From contig NZ_FOAP01000011.1 of NCBI RefSeq assembly GCF_900109545.1, forward strand, positions 186,001-250,000: a stretch of DNA of 64,000 nt, given 5' to 3'. The translations under genes were made by a program, and so were the position numbers. Under the pieces are notes generated by a model that was not told where the DNA came from, made no database searches, and saw only the letters and a list, made by a program, of their open reading frames with translations. Source of the DNA: Stigmatella aurantiaca. GTDB lineage: Bacteria > Myxococcota > Myxococcia > Myxococcales > Myxococcaceae. Positions 46,154-54,992 of this stretch are shown here, one piece after another (positions within the stretch are counted from its first letter, which is position 1; every line of letters starts with the position of its first letter).

Positions 46154-47369
46154 GTGTGCTCTCCTCTCTTGCTGCTGCACTGGCTTCGGCCAGCGCGTCG
46201 TGCGCGTACAACCAGTCCATCCGGTGCGCGAGCCTTCCCGGCCTGAACCGATGGGTGAGCCGGAGCTGGGTGTTGCGTCTGAGGACCTGGACAGGCCGGG
46301 CGAGGTGAAACAGTTCAGCGCTGCCCCGCGAGACCCCTTGGATCCGGCTGGTCCGGGGCTTGCGCAACCGCTCGTATTCCTCCAGCGCCTCCCGAGGCCT
46401 TCCGGCGCTTCGAGACAGACAGCCCGCGAGCACCACCGCATCCTCGATGGCCTGGGCCCCTCCCTGCGCCTGGAAAGGCAGCATGGGATGGGCGGCATCC
46501 CCCAGCAGCGTGACGTGCCCACGGCTCCACCGGGGCAAGGGCTCCCGGTCGTACAAGGCCCATTTGAAGACCTGCTCCGTCGCGCGGATCATCTCCAGGA
46601 CTGCGGGGTGCCACCCCTGGAATTCCGAGAGGAACTCCGAGGAGGTTCCCTGGGCCGACCAGGACTCCAGCGGCCACGTCTTCGCCGGGACCACGGCGAC
46701 GCAGTTGAGCTGGCGCCCCCCTGAGATGAAGTAGTGCATGAAGTGCCGCCCGGGGCCCCACCAGGAGGTCAGGTTGCGCTGGAGCCGGAGGCCCTGGATG
46801 CGTTCGGCCGGGAGGACGGCGCGGAAGGCCGCGTAGCCCGAGAAGCGGGGGCGCTCCGGCCCGAAGGCCGCCGTCCGGACGGCCGAGTGGATGCCATCCG
46901 CGCCAATGAGCAAGTCCGCCCATTGGCTGGAGCCATCCGCGAAGTCCACGCGCACCCCACCGTCTTCCTCGACAAAGCCGGTGCAACGGGCGCTCAGGTG
47001 GAGCGGCTCCTGCCCGAGTGCCTTCAGGAGCACCGCGTGCAGGTCGGCCCGGTGGACGTGGTAATACGGGGCGCCGTACTCCTGGAGGCAGCGCTCGCCC
47101 AGGGGGGTGGAGAAAATGCGCCTTCCGGTGTTCCAGCTCCTGACCTCCAGCGACTCCGGGGCCACCGCGGCAGCGCGCAGGTGCTCTCCGCACCCCAACT
47201 GAAGGAGAGCCCGCGTGGCATTCGGGCTCATCTGGATGCCGGCCCCGACAGGCTGAAGGCGGGCGGCCTGTTCGAACACCCGCGGCTCGAACCCGGCCCG
47301 CCGTAACGCCAGGGCCGCCGCCAGTCCGCCAATGCCGCCGCCGGCAATGAGGATGCGCGGGCAGCTCAC
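46140..47369 (-). CDS. Class A flavin-dependent aromatic monooxygenase
   Basis: A 409-residue FAD enzyme of the salicylate/p-hydroxybenzoate hydroxylase type: [18 protein letters not shown] near 5-22 (dinucleotide loop), [14 protein letters not shown] near 150-163, and [20 protein letters not shown] near 283-302 (GD motif). It inserts one oxygen into an aromatic ring using NAD(P)H and O2. PtmB3, which hydroxylates 3-amino-4-hydroxybenzoate in platensimycin synthesis, is of this class and also sits beside GriI/GriH homologues, so ring hydroxylation of the same acid is the leading hypothesis. The start is a GTG at 47369 overlapping the aspartate kinase stop (GTGA). Confidence 0.88.
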   Translation of the reverse strand: MSCPRILIAGGGIGGLAAALALRRAGFEPRVFEQAARLQPVGAGIQMSPNATRALLQLGCGEHLRAAAVAPESLEVRSWNTGRRIFSTPLGERCLQEYGAPYYHVHRADLHAVLLKALGQEPLHLSARCTGFVEEDGGVRVDFADGSSQWADLLIGADGIHSAVRTAAFGPERPRFSGYAAFRAVLPAERIQGLRLQRNLTSWWGPGRHFMHYFISGGRQLNCVAVVPAKTWPLESWSAQGTSSEFLSEFQGWHPAVLEMIRATEQVFKWALYDREPLPRWSRGHVTLLGDAAHPMLPFQAQGGAQAIEDAVVLAGCLSRSAGRPREALEEYERLRKPRTSRIQGVSRGSAELFHLARPVQVLRRNTQLRLTHRFRPGRLAHRMDWLYAHDALAEASAAAREESTHERH

Positions 47370-48658
47370 TGCAAGCCCCCTTCGGCATACGCGGCGGAAG
47401 GTTCCGCGGCGTCCGTGGGCGCGAGGAGGAAGGCCTCGTGAAGGATGCGGAGCGCTTCGTCCGCATGGTTCCCCTCTACCAGTCCGCTGATGCGCAGCTC
47501 GTTCACGGCCAGGTCCGAGACACCGATGCCGTGCCGGGCAAGGCTGCGGCACACACGGGCGGCAATCCAGGGATCCGACCGGATGCCAATGCCAACCAGT
47601 GACACCTTGGCCAGGCCCGCCGAGACGTGAACCCTGGAGGCCCCCATGCGCTCCACGAGCTGCTCCAGCGAGGGCCTCGCGCGGAGCAGTTCCTCTTCGG
47701 CCAGGGTGAACGCGAGGCTCGCATGAACGTCCTCCCGGCAATGGCGCAGCAGGTCCACGCTCGTGTTCATCTGGGCCAGCAGCTCCATCAGCTCCGCCAC
47801 CCGGCCGGGGTGGTGCTCGATGCCGGAGATCTCCACCCGCGCCTGGTTCCGCTCGCAGGCCAGCCCCGCGAGCACCCGGGATTCGAACGTCTTCTCCCGG
47901 GAGACGACCCAGGTCCCCTCCTCCTCCGAAAACGTACTGCGCACGTGAACAGGCACCTCGTATTTCATGGCGATCTCCACGCTGCGCACCTGCAGAACCT
48001 TGGCTCCCAGGGACGCCAGCTCGAGCATTTCTTCGTAAGGGATGGACTTCAGCTTCCGGCCGGACGCGCAGACGCGGGGATCCACCGTGTAGACGCCTTC
48101 CACGTCTGTGTAGATTTCACAGACGTCCGCGCCCAGCGCGGCCGCCAGGGCCACCGCCGTGGTGTCCGAGCCCCCACGCCCCAGCGTGGTGATGTTGTCA
48201 TCGGAGTCCACGCCCTGAAATCCGGCGACCACGGCGATCTGCCCCCGCGCGAGGGCCTTGCGAATGCGCTCCTGCTCCACCTGGTGGATGCGGGCCCGGG
48301 TGAAGGCGCTGTCCGTGCGCAGCGGGAGCTGGTGTCCCAGGAAGGAGCAGGACTGTCCCCCCTCGGACTGGATGGCCATGGAGGTCAGCGCCGTGGAGAC
48401 CTGCTCTCCCGTGGCGGCAATCACATCCAGCTCCCGTGCATCCGGGCGGGAGAGCATCTGATGGGCCAGCCCCAGCAGGCGGTTCGTCTCCCCGCTCATG
48501 GCGCTGACAACGACCACCACGTCGTTGCCTGCCCGTTGGCTCTCGAGCGCCAGCCGCGCGACCTTGCGGATGCGCTCGACATCCGCCACGGACGTCCCCC
48601 CAAACTTCTTCACCATAAGGGGACGGCCGCTCCTGGGAAACTGCTCAAATGCTCTCAT
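47366..48658 (-). CDS. Aspartate kinase, operon-dedicated copy
   Basis: A 430-residue aspartokinase: [20 protein letters not shown] near 14-33, [36 protein letters not shown] near 150-169, and [17 protein letters not shown] domains follow from about 270, with [20 protein letters not shown] and [18 protein letters not shown]. It makes 4-phospho-aspartate, the first step to aspartate semialdehyde. Here it lies between the aldolase/cyclase pair and the tailoring genes, with 11 bases to the upstream gene and a 4-nt overlap downstream. It is therefore likely a pathway copy supplying semialdehyde, not the housekeeping lysC. Whether it is released from lysine/threonine feedback cannot be read here. 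Confidence 0.92.
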   Translation of the reverse strand: MRAFEQFPRSGRPLMVKKFGGTSVADVERIRKVARLALESQRAGNDVVVVVSAMSGETNRLLGLAHQMLSRPDARELDVIAATGEQVSTALTSMAIQSEGGQSCSFLGHQLPLRTDSAFTRARIHQVEQERIRKALARGQIAVVAGFQGVDSDDNITTLGRGGSDTTAVALAAALGADVCEIYTDVEGVYTVDPRVCASGRKLKSIPYEEMLELASLGAKVLQVRSVEIAMKYEVPVHVRSTFSEEEGTWVVSREKTFESRVLAGLACERNQARVEISGIEHHPGRVAELMELLAQMNTSVDLLRHCREDVHASLAFTLAEEELLRARPSLEQLVERMGASRVHVSAGLAKVSLVGIGIRSDPWIAARVCRSLARHGIGVSDLAVNELRISGLVEGNHADEALRILHEAFLLAPTDAAEPSAAYAEGGLQ

Positions 48659-48669
48659 GGAACGCTCTC

Positions 48670-49914
48670 TCAGCTTTCGATGATGTGCTCGTCGACCTTG
48701 ATGCCCACGTGCCGTCCCGGCAGGGCCCTGTGGCCGAGCAGTTGGTCCCCGGGCTTCAGCTCGGTGATGTTCAGCGGCTTGGCATCGTCCGAGAAGATCC
48801 GGACGTGCCAGTCGTCCTGCATGATGACGTTGATGCACTCGCCGCCCTGGAACCGGGCCTCGATGAGGCGCAAGGGCCGCATCTCCGTCTTCATCCGGCC
48901 CACGCTGGAGCGGCGCGTGCTCCCGGTACGGTCGACCAGCATCAAGGGCGAACCCGCCCTGAGTTCGCTCATGTAGTCCGTGCGGTTGCCGAAGTTGTAG
49001 ACGTAGCTGTGGACGGCCCCGGCGTTCACCCGGAAGGGACGCAGCTCCATGTAGGGCAGGAAGAAGACCTCCGGGCAGCACAAGAGCCCTCCCTGCGACG
49101 TGGAGCCCACCAGGATGCCCTCCGTGGGTGAGAAGAGCGTGGTGGTGTCGATGCAGCTGCGGTAGCCCATGCCGATGGGCGTGCTGCGCACCAGCGTCGC
49201 CACCTCCAGTTGCACCGCCGTGCGCTCCAGCCGGCCCAGGCGCGAGACGAAGTCACTCAGCGCACCGTGGGCACGCGGCGAGAACATGACCCCGTCCGCG
49301 CCCACCTCCATCACCCCCAGGGTGACGATGGCATCGTCCACGTCCGTGGGCGTGCTGATCTCCTTGATGAGCACGGTGTTCGTGGCCTGCAGCGAGGCGA
49401 TCACCAGCTCCAACGGGATGTTGGTGGGATCCCTGAAGCGGATCATCAGATAGGCGTGGCGGCAGCCCTCCTGGATGGATTGATGCAGGCTCTCTCCATC
49501 ATCCACGTAGGCCCGGTAGCACGTCTTCAGCCCCTGCTCCGCCGCCTTTGCCAGCACCTGCACATCCGGGCTGGCCACCACGGCCTCCCGGGAGGGAAGC
49601 ACGGAGAGCTGCTCCAGGTCCCCGGCGCTTTCGGCATGGAAGACCGTGAGCATGCGCGCGGGGATGGCGGGGGCGAGCGCGGCCAGGTTGTCCGGGTAGA
49701 GGAGAATGCCGGTGTACGGCAGGTTCGTCAGCCGCGCGATCAAGCCCTCGTGGTCCTGGGGGGTGGACAGCCCCCGCGAGTCAAACCAGACCATGAGGGC
49801 GCTGGACTCCTCGGCCCGGTTCCGGCCTCCCTCCAACCGCTCGAGCCGGATGCGCTCGCGTTTGTGCATGGTAACGGCTTCGCTCATGTTGATGACAGTG
49901 TCTGGGGTGCTCAT
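48670..49914 (-). CDS. 3-Dehydroquinate synthase II family protein (GriH-like, 3-amino-4-hydroxybenzoate synthase)
   Basis: A 414-residue protein with the DHQS II signature: [18 protein letters not shown] near 240-257, [38 protein letters not shown] and [19 protein letters not shown]. In archaea this family makes dehydroquinate. In Streptomyces the homologue GriH converts the GriI product to 3-amino-4-hydroxybenzoate. A GriI-type gene directly upstream points to the second role. A GTG at 50013 overlaps the aldolase stop, but I prefer the ATG at 49914, which has AGGAG 5 nt upstream and removes a 33-residue Ser/Arg-rich stretch. The 11-nt gap to the kinase gene shows one transcript. Confidence 0.9.
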   Translation of the reverse strand: MSTPDTVINMSEAVTMHKRERIRLERLEGGRNRAEESSALMVWFDSRGLSTPQDHEGLIARLTNLPYTGILLYPDNLAALAPAIPARMLTVFHAESAGDLEQLSVLPSREAVVASPDVQVLAKAAEQGLKTCYRAYVDDGESLHQSIQEGCRHAYLMIRFRDPTNIPLELVIASLQATNTVLIKEISTPTDVDDAIVTLGVMEVGADGVMFSPRAHGALSDFVSRLGRLERTAVQLEVATLVRSTPIGMGYRSCIDTTTLFSPTEGILVGSTSQGGLLCCPEVFFLPYMELRPFRVNAGAVHSYVYNFGNRTDYMSELRAGSPLMLVDRTGSTRRSSVGRMKTEMRPLRLIEARFQGGECINVIMQDDWHVRIFSDDAKPLNITELKPGDQLLGHRALPGRHVGIKVDEHIIES

Positions 49915-50009
49915 GCCTGCTCCTGATGACGAGGATTCCGCGCGCTGAACGGCCCTTTGCGCGGCCCTAGAGAGAGAGTGGTGAGAAAGGATTCGTGACT
50001 TCGGAAAAA

Positions 50010-50843
50010 TCACTTCACGGCTTCACTGAAGCCCTGGGTCAGGAAGGCGGCGGCCCCCTGACTGCCGACGGCGTGCTCCCCCTGCAGGAGGTCCCACACC
50101 TGGTCGAGGAGAAGCGACGGCCGTTCGCGCTGGAAGACGTTCCGTCCGACGCACAGGCCCGTGGCACCGCAGGCCACCGCCTCCTGGACCAGGGAGAGGA
50201 ATTCCTCGTCCGAGCACTTGGAACCGCCCGCGAAGAAGACGGCGGTGTGCTCCTGGATGCCGTCCAACAGGACCGGCAACAGGGCGAGCCTGGCGGGCGC
50301 GGCGATCTTGAGGGCATCCGCGCCCAGCTCGACGCAGGCGCGCATGAGGTGGCGCATCCGCAGCAGGCGCTGCTCCTCCCGGGCAGGATCGGTCTTGTCG
50401 TAGACCATGGCCAGCACCGGCAGCCCCTCGCCGTGGGCCTCGTCCACGGCCCTGCCCAGCATGACCAGGTTCTCGGCGTCGTTCGTCCCGTCGAAATTGA
50501 GCTGCAATGAGACCGCGTCCGCGCCGAGGCGCAGCGCCCGCTCCACCGAGGTCAGGATCTCCTTGCGGTTCGGCGTGGACGACAGCGAGGTCATGCCATT
50601 GAGGTGAATCATTACCCCCTGGCGCCGGAGCAGCCCTTGCTCCGCCAGCCGCTCGATCAACCCCTTGTGGGCAAGGATCCCCGTGATGACCGGGTGCCGG
50701 ATCCATCGCCCGATCTGTTCCAGGCTCTCCAGCCCCTGGATGGGCCCCAGGGTGAGTCCATGGTCCATCGGGACGATCACCCCCCGGTGGGAGTCCTCAT
50801 GAAGGAAACGCGACCAGCGAATCCTTTTTGCAACGCCATCCAT
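50010..50843 (-). CDS. 2-Amino-3,7-dideoxyheptulosonate synthase-type aldolase (GriI-like)
   Basis: A 277-residue class I aldolase of the DhnA/FbaB group: VIVPMDHGLTLGP near 22-34, ITGILAHKGLIE, VSLQLNFDGTND near 110, LVMVYDK-like VLAMVYDK near 141, ADALKIAAPAR near 176 with the Schiff-base lysine, and FFAGGSKCSDEEFLSL. Family members join aspartate semialdehyde with a C3 phosphate. GriI uses dihydroxyacetone phosphate in 3-amino-4-hydroxybenzoate synthesis. The next gene encodes the GriH partner, which decides between this and archaeal aromatic-amino-acid function. It is first in a seven-gene minus-strand operon. The promoter must lie in 50844-51034, shared with the divergent Svx-like gene. 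Confidence 0.9.
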   Translation of the reverse strand: MDGVAKRIRWSRFLHEDSHRGVIVPMDHGLTLGPIQGLESLEQIGRWIRHPVITGILAHKGLIERLAEQGLLRRQGVMIHLNGMTSLSSTPNRKEILTSVERALRLGADAVSLQLNFDGTNDAENLVMLGRAVDEAHGEGLPVLAMVYDKTDPAREEQRLLRMRHLMRACVELGADALKIAAPARLALLPVLLDGIQEHTAVFFAGGSKCSDEEFLSLVQEAVACGATGLCVGRNVFQRERPSLLLDQVWDLLQGEHAVGSQGAAAFLTQGFSEAVK

Positions 50844-51034
50844 GGCTCCTGCCTTTCGAGTGCTCCACGGTCCTCTGAGGCAGAAGGCCGAAAGGAAGGA
50901 TGTGAGTGAGGACGCGCCCCCCGTCCGCTATCCCTGAGCGCGAGGAGGCGCTCTCTTGTCCGGCTGGAAGGCGATTTCCAGATAACCTCCGGCGATTCAA
51001 AGCGCCGGACAGGCGAAAACGGAGGAATGAAAGC

Positions 51035-52903
51035 ATGTTCATCGATGGGCGTTTGCGTCCCTCTCCCCTGCTGCTCGTGATGGGGATTCTTGGGACCGGG
51101 GGTCTTCAGGACGAAGCGGTGACCGAGGCTGGCGAGGGAGTCCAGGCGGAGGCCCAGAAGGTGCTCGCTTGTGATCCCGGCACCACGACAACCACCTGGG
51201 CAACGAACTGTCCGGCGTCTCCTCCCGCCTGTACCCCGGGTACCTGGACGGCGGGCGGTCCGGACCCGGACCACTCCAACTTCAAGTTGATCAAGCAGTC
51301 CGAGCACTTCGCCATCTACTCGGACGAGACCATCGCCGATGCCACGGCACAGGGCGCGCTCGACACGCTCGAGAACACCATCTGGAAGTTCTATTTCGGC
51401 TCGCCGATCTTCTTCAAGGAGCCGCTCTGCAACCTGACGAACAAGACCAAGGTGAGCGTTCACGTCCACTCCGGCTGGGGGCTGTCCGGCGGTGCGTGGA
51501 CCTCGACGCGCATGGGCATGTGGATCGGCCCGGGCGCGCTCAACGACCACTGGGGGCTCGGTCACGAGTTCATGCACTCCGTGCAGAGCGTGAGCGGCGG
51601 GATGTCCTGCAACCGCACGAACACCTGTGGCTGGATCTACGAGAGCCACGCCAACTTCATGCCGCACCAGCTCCCCGAGTACCGCAACCAGGTCCACTGC
51701 TCGGAGATGTCCGTGAACGCGCCGCACGTCTATCTGGGCTCGACGCGTGACCGCTACTGCAACTGGCAGTTCATGGAGTTCCTCAAGGACAAGTACTGCT
51801 ACAGCGCCGTCAACGAGATCTGGACGAGCAGCCCGAGCAACGATCCCTTCTCCCAGATCATGAAGACGCGGGGCTGGAACATCAGCCAGCTGAATGACTT
51901 CTTCGGTGAGTGGGCGATGCACAACGTGACCTGGGATTACAAGGATCCGCCCCCCACCGCCGGCGGCAACCAGGGCCCCACCTACCTCTCCCGGTATGGT
52001 TCGATCACGGCCAAATCGCGGCCCGAGCAGCGCCTGCGCCTGACCCAGCTCGAGCCACTGGACGGGGATTACGCGGCCCATCGCCGCTTCGTGACGCCGA
52101 GCGCGTGGGCACCGCAGCGCTGGGGCTACAACATCGTGCGGCTCTACCCGGATGCGGGCGCCACGAGCGTGACCGTCACCTTCCGGGGCGTGACGCAGGG
52201 CGGCGCGGACTCCGATTGGCGTTGGGGCCTCGTCGCTACGGACAGCGCCATCACCACGCCGCGCTACAGCACCCTGCAGAGGGGCTCGGACGCCTCGCTG
52301 GAGTTCTGCATCACTCCTGGGGAGTCGCTCTTCCTGGTCGTGGTCGGTACGCCCGCGGTGCAGAAGCAGATCGTCTGGGACCAGATGTACAACACGATCC
52401 ACCGCTACCCTTGGATGGTGCAGCTCGCCAATGCCTGGCCCGAGGGCTTCCGCAACGGCGCCCAGGACACCTGTCCTTCGGGAACGCGCCGTCACCCGAA
52501 CGGCGGCGGCTGTGCCCTCAGTAGTGTTCCAGCGAGCGTGTACGTCGGCCCCTACGCGCAGGTGCTCGGCGGTACCGTGAGCGGCACGGCGCGCATCGAG
52601 GACCACGCGACCGTCCTGTCGGGCACCGTCTCCGGCGGCACCGTCACCGGTCTGTCCGTGCTGACGAACGGCTTCAGCGTGAGTGGCTCGGCGCGGGCCG
52701 CCTCCACGTTCTACCCGCTCGGCTTCTATGAGGGCCAGCAGTCGATCTCGGGCACGGCACAGCTCATCGGCGACATCGAGTACCGCGGCGTGGGCACGAA
52801 CAAGTCGAGCGGCACCTACTTCGGCTTCGTCGAGCCCATCACCCCGGCCGCCTCGAACACGGCGGACGTGACCATCGCGCCGCCCTACGCCTGGCGGCCG
52901 TAG
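51035..52903 (+). CDS. Svx-like/DUF6055 secreted metalloprotease
   Basis: A 622-residue protein with a signal-like N-terminus, then a Cys-rich segment and a globular domain with GLGHEFMHSVQSVSGG near 174-189 (HExxH) and WIYESHANFMPHQ downstream, where the Glu may be a third ligand. The layout fits the Svx/DUF6055 group of secreted putative metalloproteases. The C-terminal 130 residues are rich in Gly/Thr/Ser and repeated short beta units (GGTVSGTARIEDHATVLSGT), perhaps a left-handed beta-helix. It probably acts outside the cell. The ATG at 51035 follows GGAGGA. A GC-rich hairpin follows the stop. Confidence 0.75.
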   Translation: MFIDGRLRPSPLLLVMGILGTGGLQDEAVTEAGEGVQAEAQKVLACDPGTTTTTWATNCPASPPACTPGTWTAGGPDPDHSNFKLIKQSEHFAIYSDETIADATAQGALDTLENTIWKFYFGSPIFFKEPLCNLTNKTKVSVHVHSGWGLSGGAWTSTRMGMWIGPGALNDHWGLGHEFMHSVQSVSGGMSCNRTNTCGWIYESHANFMPHQLPEYRNQVHCSEMSVNAPHVYLGSTRDRYCNWQFMEFLKDKYCYSAVNEIWTSSPSNDPFSQIMKTRGWNISQLNDFFGEWAMHNVTWDYKDPPPTAGGNQGPTYLSRYGSITAKSRPEQRLRLTQLEPLDGDYAAHRRFVTPSAWAPQRWGYNIVRLYPDAGATSVTVTFRGVTQGGADSDWRWGLVATDSAITTPRYSTLQRGSDASLEFCITPGESLFLVVVGTPAVQKQIVWDQMYNTIHRYPWMVQLANAWPEGFRNGAQDTCPSGTRRHPNGGGCALSSVPASVYVGPYAQVLGGTVSGTARIEDHATVLSGTVSGGTVTGLSVLTNGFSVSGSARAASTFYPLGFYEGQQSISGTAQLIGDIEYRGVGTNKSSGTYFGFVEPITPAASNTADVTIAPPYAWRP

Positions 52904-52924
52904 CCCCCTTGACGGGAGCCAGCT

Positions 52925-52963
52925 CCGGGCCGCGCGAGGGGTCAGTCCCCCGGCGCGGCCCGG
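52925..52963. terminator. GC-rich hairpin between convergent genes
   Basis: CCGGGCCGCGC (52925-52935) pairs perfectly with GCGCGGCCCGG (52953-52963), and the 17-base interior can pair further (GGGG / CCCC). It lies between the convergent Svx-like gene and the S66 gene. It has no T run but is well placed as a bidirectional terminator. Confidence 0.6.
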
Positions 52964-52974
52964 GGGTGGTCCGT

Positions 52975-54029
52975 TCAGCGGCAACCCGGCTCGTCGATGG
53001 AAAAACGTCTCCCGGCCGGATCAATCGTCGCCTTTGCGCCGATCGGGATCACGAACATCGGATCGGTGTGCCCGAAATCCATGCGGGTGATGATCGGTAA
53101 ATCCTGCCTTCCATACTCCGCGCAGGCCTTCAGAAGCATGCCTTCATACTCGGCGAACTTCTCGGCTACCACATTGCATGGCCGCGCAAACAAGATGCCG
53201 CTGATCCTGTCGATGATGCCTTGTGCGCCCAGATTGCGCAGCATGCACAGGAAAGCACCGGGCGGCATGGCTTCCTCGGAATTCTCCAGGAATAGGATGG
53301 CATCCTTCCATGTATCGGCATCTGGCCAAACCGAAGTACCGATGATCATTGGCAGCACGTCGGTGCAGCCGCCCAGCAGCCGTCCCGTGACCGAGGCTTT
53401 GCCTTGCAGAAATTGCCATTCCATCGGCGGATGCATCTTGCGTTTGATGCTCTGGTTTTCCGGCACATCCCACGCCAAATGCTCGCTTGTCCAGCCTTCC
53501 TTGCTGTTTTCGATAGTGCCGATGACCTTGCTGGAAAACACCGACCGTCGCACAGATTGGATCAGATAATCGTGCATGCCCGTGTTCTCGGCGAATCCTG
53601 TCATGATGACAGGGCCGTAGTAGCTGCGCAATCCAGCCTTCAGGCAGACGAAATGCGACACCGTCGTGTCAGAGTACCCCATGAAAATCTTGGGATTGGC
53701 GCGGAGAATTTTCACATCAATCTTGTCGATCAGCCGGACGGAGTCGTCGCCCCCGATACAGCTGATGACCGCTTTGATCTCGTTGTCCGCAAAGGCCTGA
53801 TGCAGGTCATCGGCCCGCGCCTGCGGATTGTTATAGAGATAGTCCGCGCCTTTGAGCGTGTTCGGCATTTCAACAACTTGTACGCCGAAGTGTCCTGCAG
53901 CTGCTTCTTGCCAGCCTCGTAGCGCGCGCGAAACCTCTCTTCCCCTGCCCCACCCCATGACAGGGAAACCGTGGCAATCTTGTCGCCGGGCTTCAGTCCG
54001 GGTGGAACCATCAAGCCTGAAAGCGTCAT
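52975..54029 (-). pseudogene. S66 family peptidase (LD-carboxypeptidase/MccF type), frameshifted
   Basis: The N-terminus is in one frame (MVPPGLKPGDKIATVSLSWG from 54029 to about 53895) and the rest in another (HFGVQVVEMPNTLKGADYL onward to 52975). Loss of one base near 53894, inside CTGCAGGACACTTC, explains both. Restoring it gives about 350 residues, normal for the family. The catalytic Ser is in FMGYSDTTVSHF and the His in MDFGHTDPMF. S66 enzymes cut LD-peptide bonds or inactivate microcin C. The gene is clearly lower in GC than its neighbours and probably transferred. A sequencing error is the alternative to a true pseudogene. Confidence 0.85.
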
Positions 54030-54045
54030 GACCTGACCTTTATCA

Positions 54046-54873
54046 TCAGACGTGGGACGAATCGTCGTCGCCGGGCTCCGCGGTCCGGCGCAGCGTGCTC
54101 ATATAGCGGCCCGGCGTGGTGCCGAGCGCCTTGCGGAACATCGTGACGAAGCTCCCGGCGCTTTCGTAGCCCAGGTCCAGCGCGACCTGCTGCACGGAGG
54201 CGCCCTTCGCCATCCATTGCAGCGCGAGCAGGATCGCCAGTTGCTGGCGCCACCGCCCGAAGCTCATGCCCGTTTCGCGCGTCAGGATGCGGGCCAGGCT
54301 GCGCTCGCTCAGCCCCGCGCGCCGCGCCCAGCTCGCCATCGTTCCTCGATCGGCAGGGTCAGCGATCATCATTTCGATGATCCGGCGCAGCCGTTCGTTC
54401 GCGGGCATCGGCAGGTGCAACTGTTCGACAGGGGCGGCTGCGACCTCATCGAGCAGCAGCGTGACGAGATGTGATTCCCGGCCGCTCTCGGGATAGTCCA
54501 CCGGTAGGCTGGCAGCGCGAACCAGCAGCTCTCGCAGCAACGGCGCCACGGCGACGGTGCAACAGCTCGCCGGCAGGCCGATGCCGTCCGCAGGCTCGAT
54601 AAAGGCGTTATAGCCCTCAATCGTTCCCGAGGCCTTGATCGCGTGCAACGCGCCGCCGGGAATCCAGATCGCGCAGTTCGGCGGCACCAGCCACAGGCCG
54701 CTCTCCACCTCGCAGGTCAGGACGCCGCGCAAGGTGAGCAGCAGCTGCGCCTTGCGATGCCGATGAGGGCCGAGCTCAAGGCCCGGAGTTGCCAGGGCCA
54801 GGCCGAAGGCGACGACCGGACGGGGCACCTCGTCCGGATCGTTCTCAGCCTCCAGCGAATCAAGGATCGGCAT
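54046..54873 (-). CDS. AraC-family transcriptional regulator
   Basis: A 275-residue regulator with an N-terminal cupin-like sensor domain (GPHRHRKAQLLLTLRGVL, IWIPGGALHAIKASG) and a C-terminal double helix-turn-helix: MASWARRAGLSERSLARILT near 184-203 and VQQVALDLGYESAGSFVTMF near 231-250. It is divergent from the flavin-oxidase-like gene, with 119 bases between, and is likely its regulator. Its ligand is unknown. Codon use looks somewhat different from the surrounding core genes, in keeping with the transferred stretch. Confidence 0.92.
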   Translation of the reverse strand: MPILDSLEAENDPDEVPRPVVAFGLALATPGLELGPHRHRKAQLLLTLRGVLTCEVESGLWLVPPNCAIWIPGGALHAIKASGTIEGYNAFIEPADGIGLPASCCTVAVAPLLRELLVRAASLPVDYPESGRESHLVTLLLDEVAAAPVEQLHLPMPANERLRRIIEMMIADPADRGTMASWARRAGLSERSLARILTRETGMSFGRWRQQLAILLALQWMAKGASVQQVALDLGYESAGSFVTMFRKALGTTPGRYMSTLRRTAEPGDDDSSHV

Positions 54874-54992
54874 GGCGTAGGTCGCTCGCTCGCTGGCGCG
54901 ACGTTGGCAGGATTGCCGAATATTTTGGCAGATCCACGCGATGTCCTCAATAGTCCGCCGTCCTAGCGTCCCGTCTCACACAGGAGACGGAT

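Noticed and set aside
49915-50013. GTG start of the DHQS II gene overlapping the aldolase stop
   Set aside because: It would add a Ser/Arg-rich stretch with no family support. The ATG at 49914 has a strong ribosome site.
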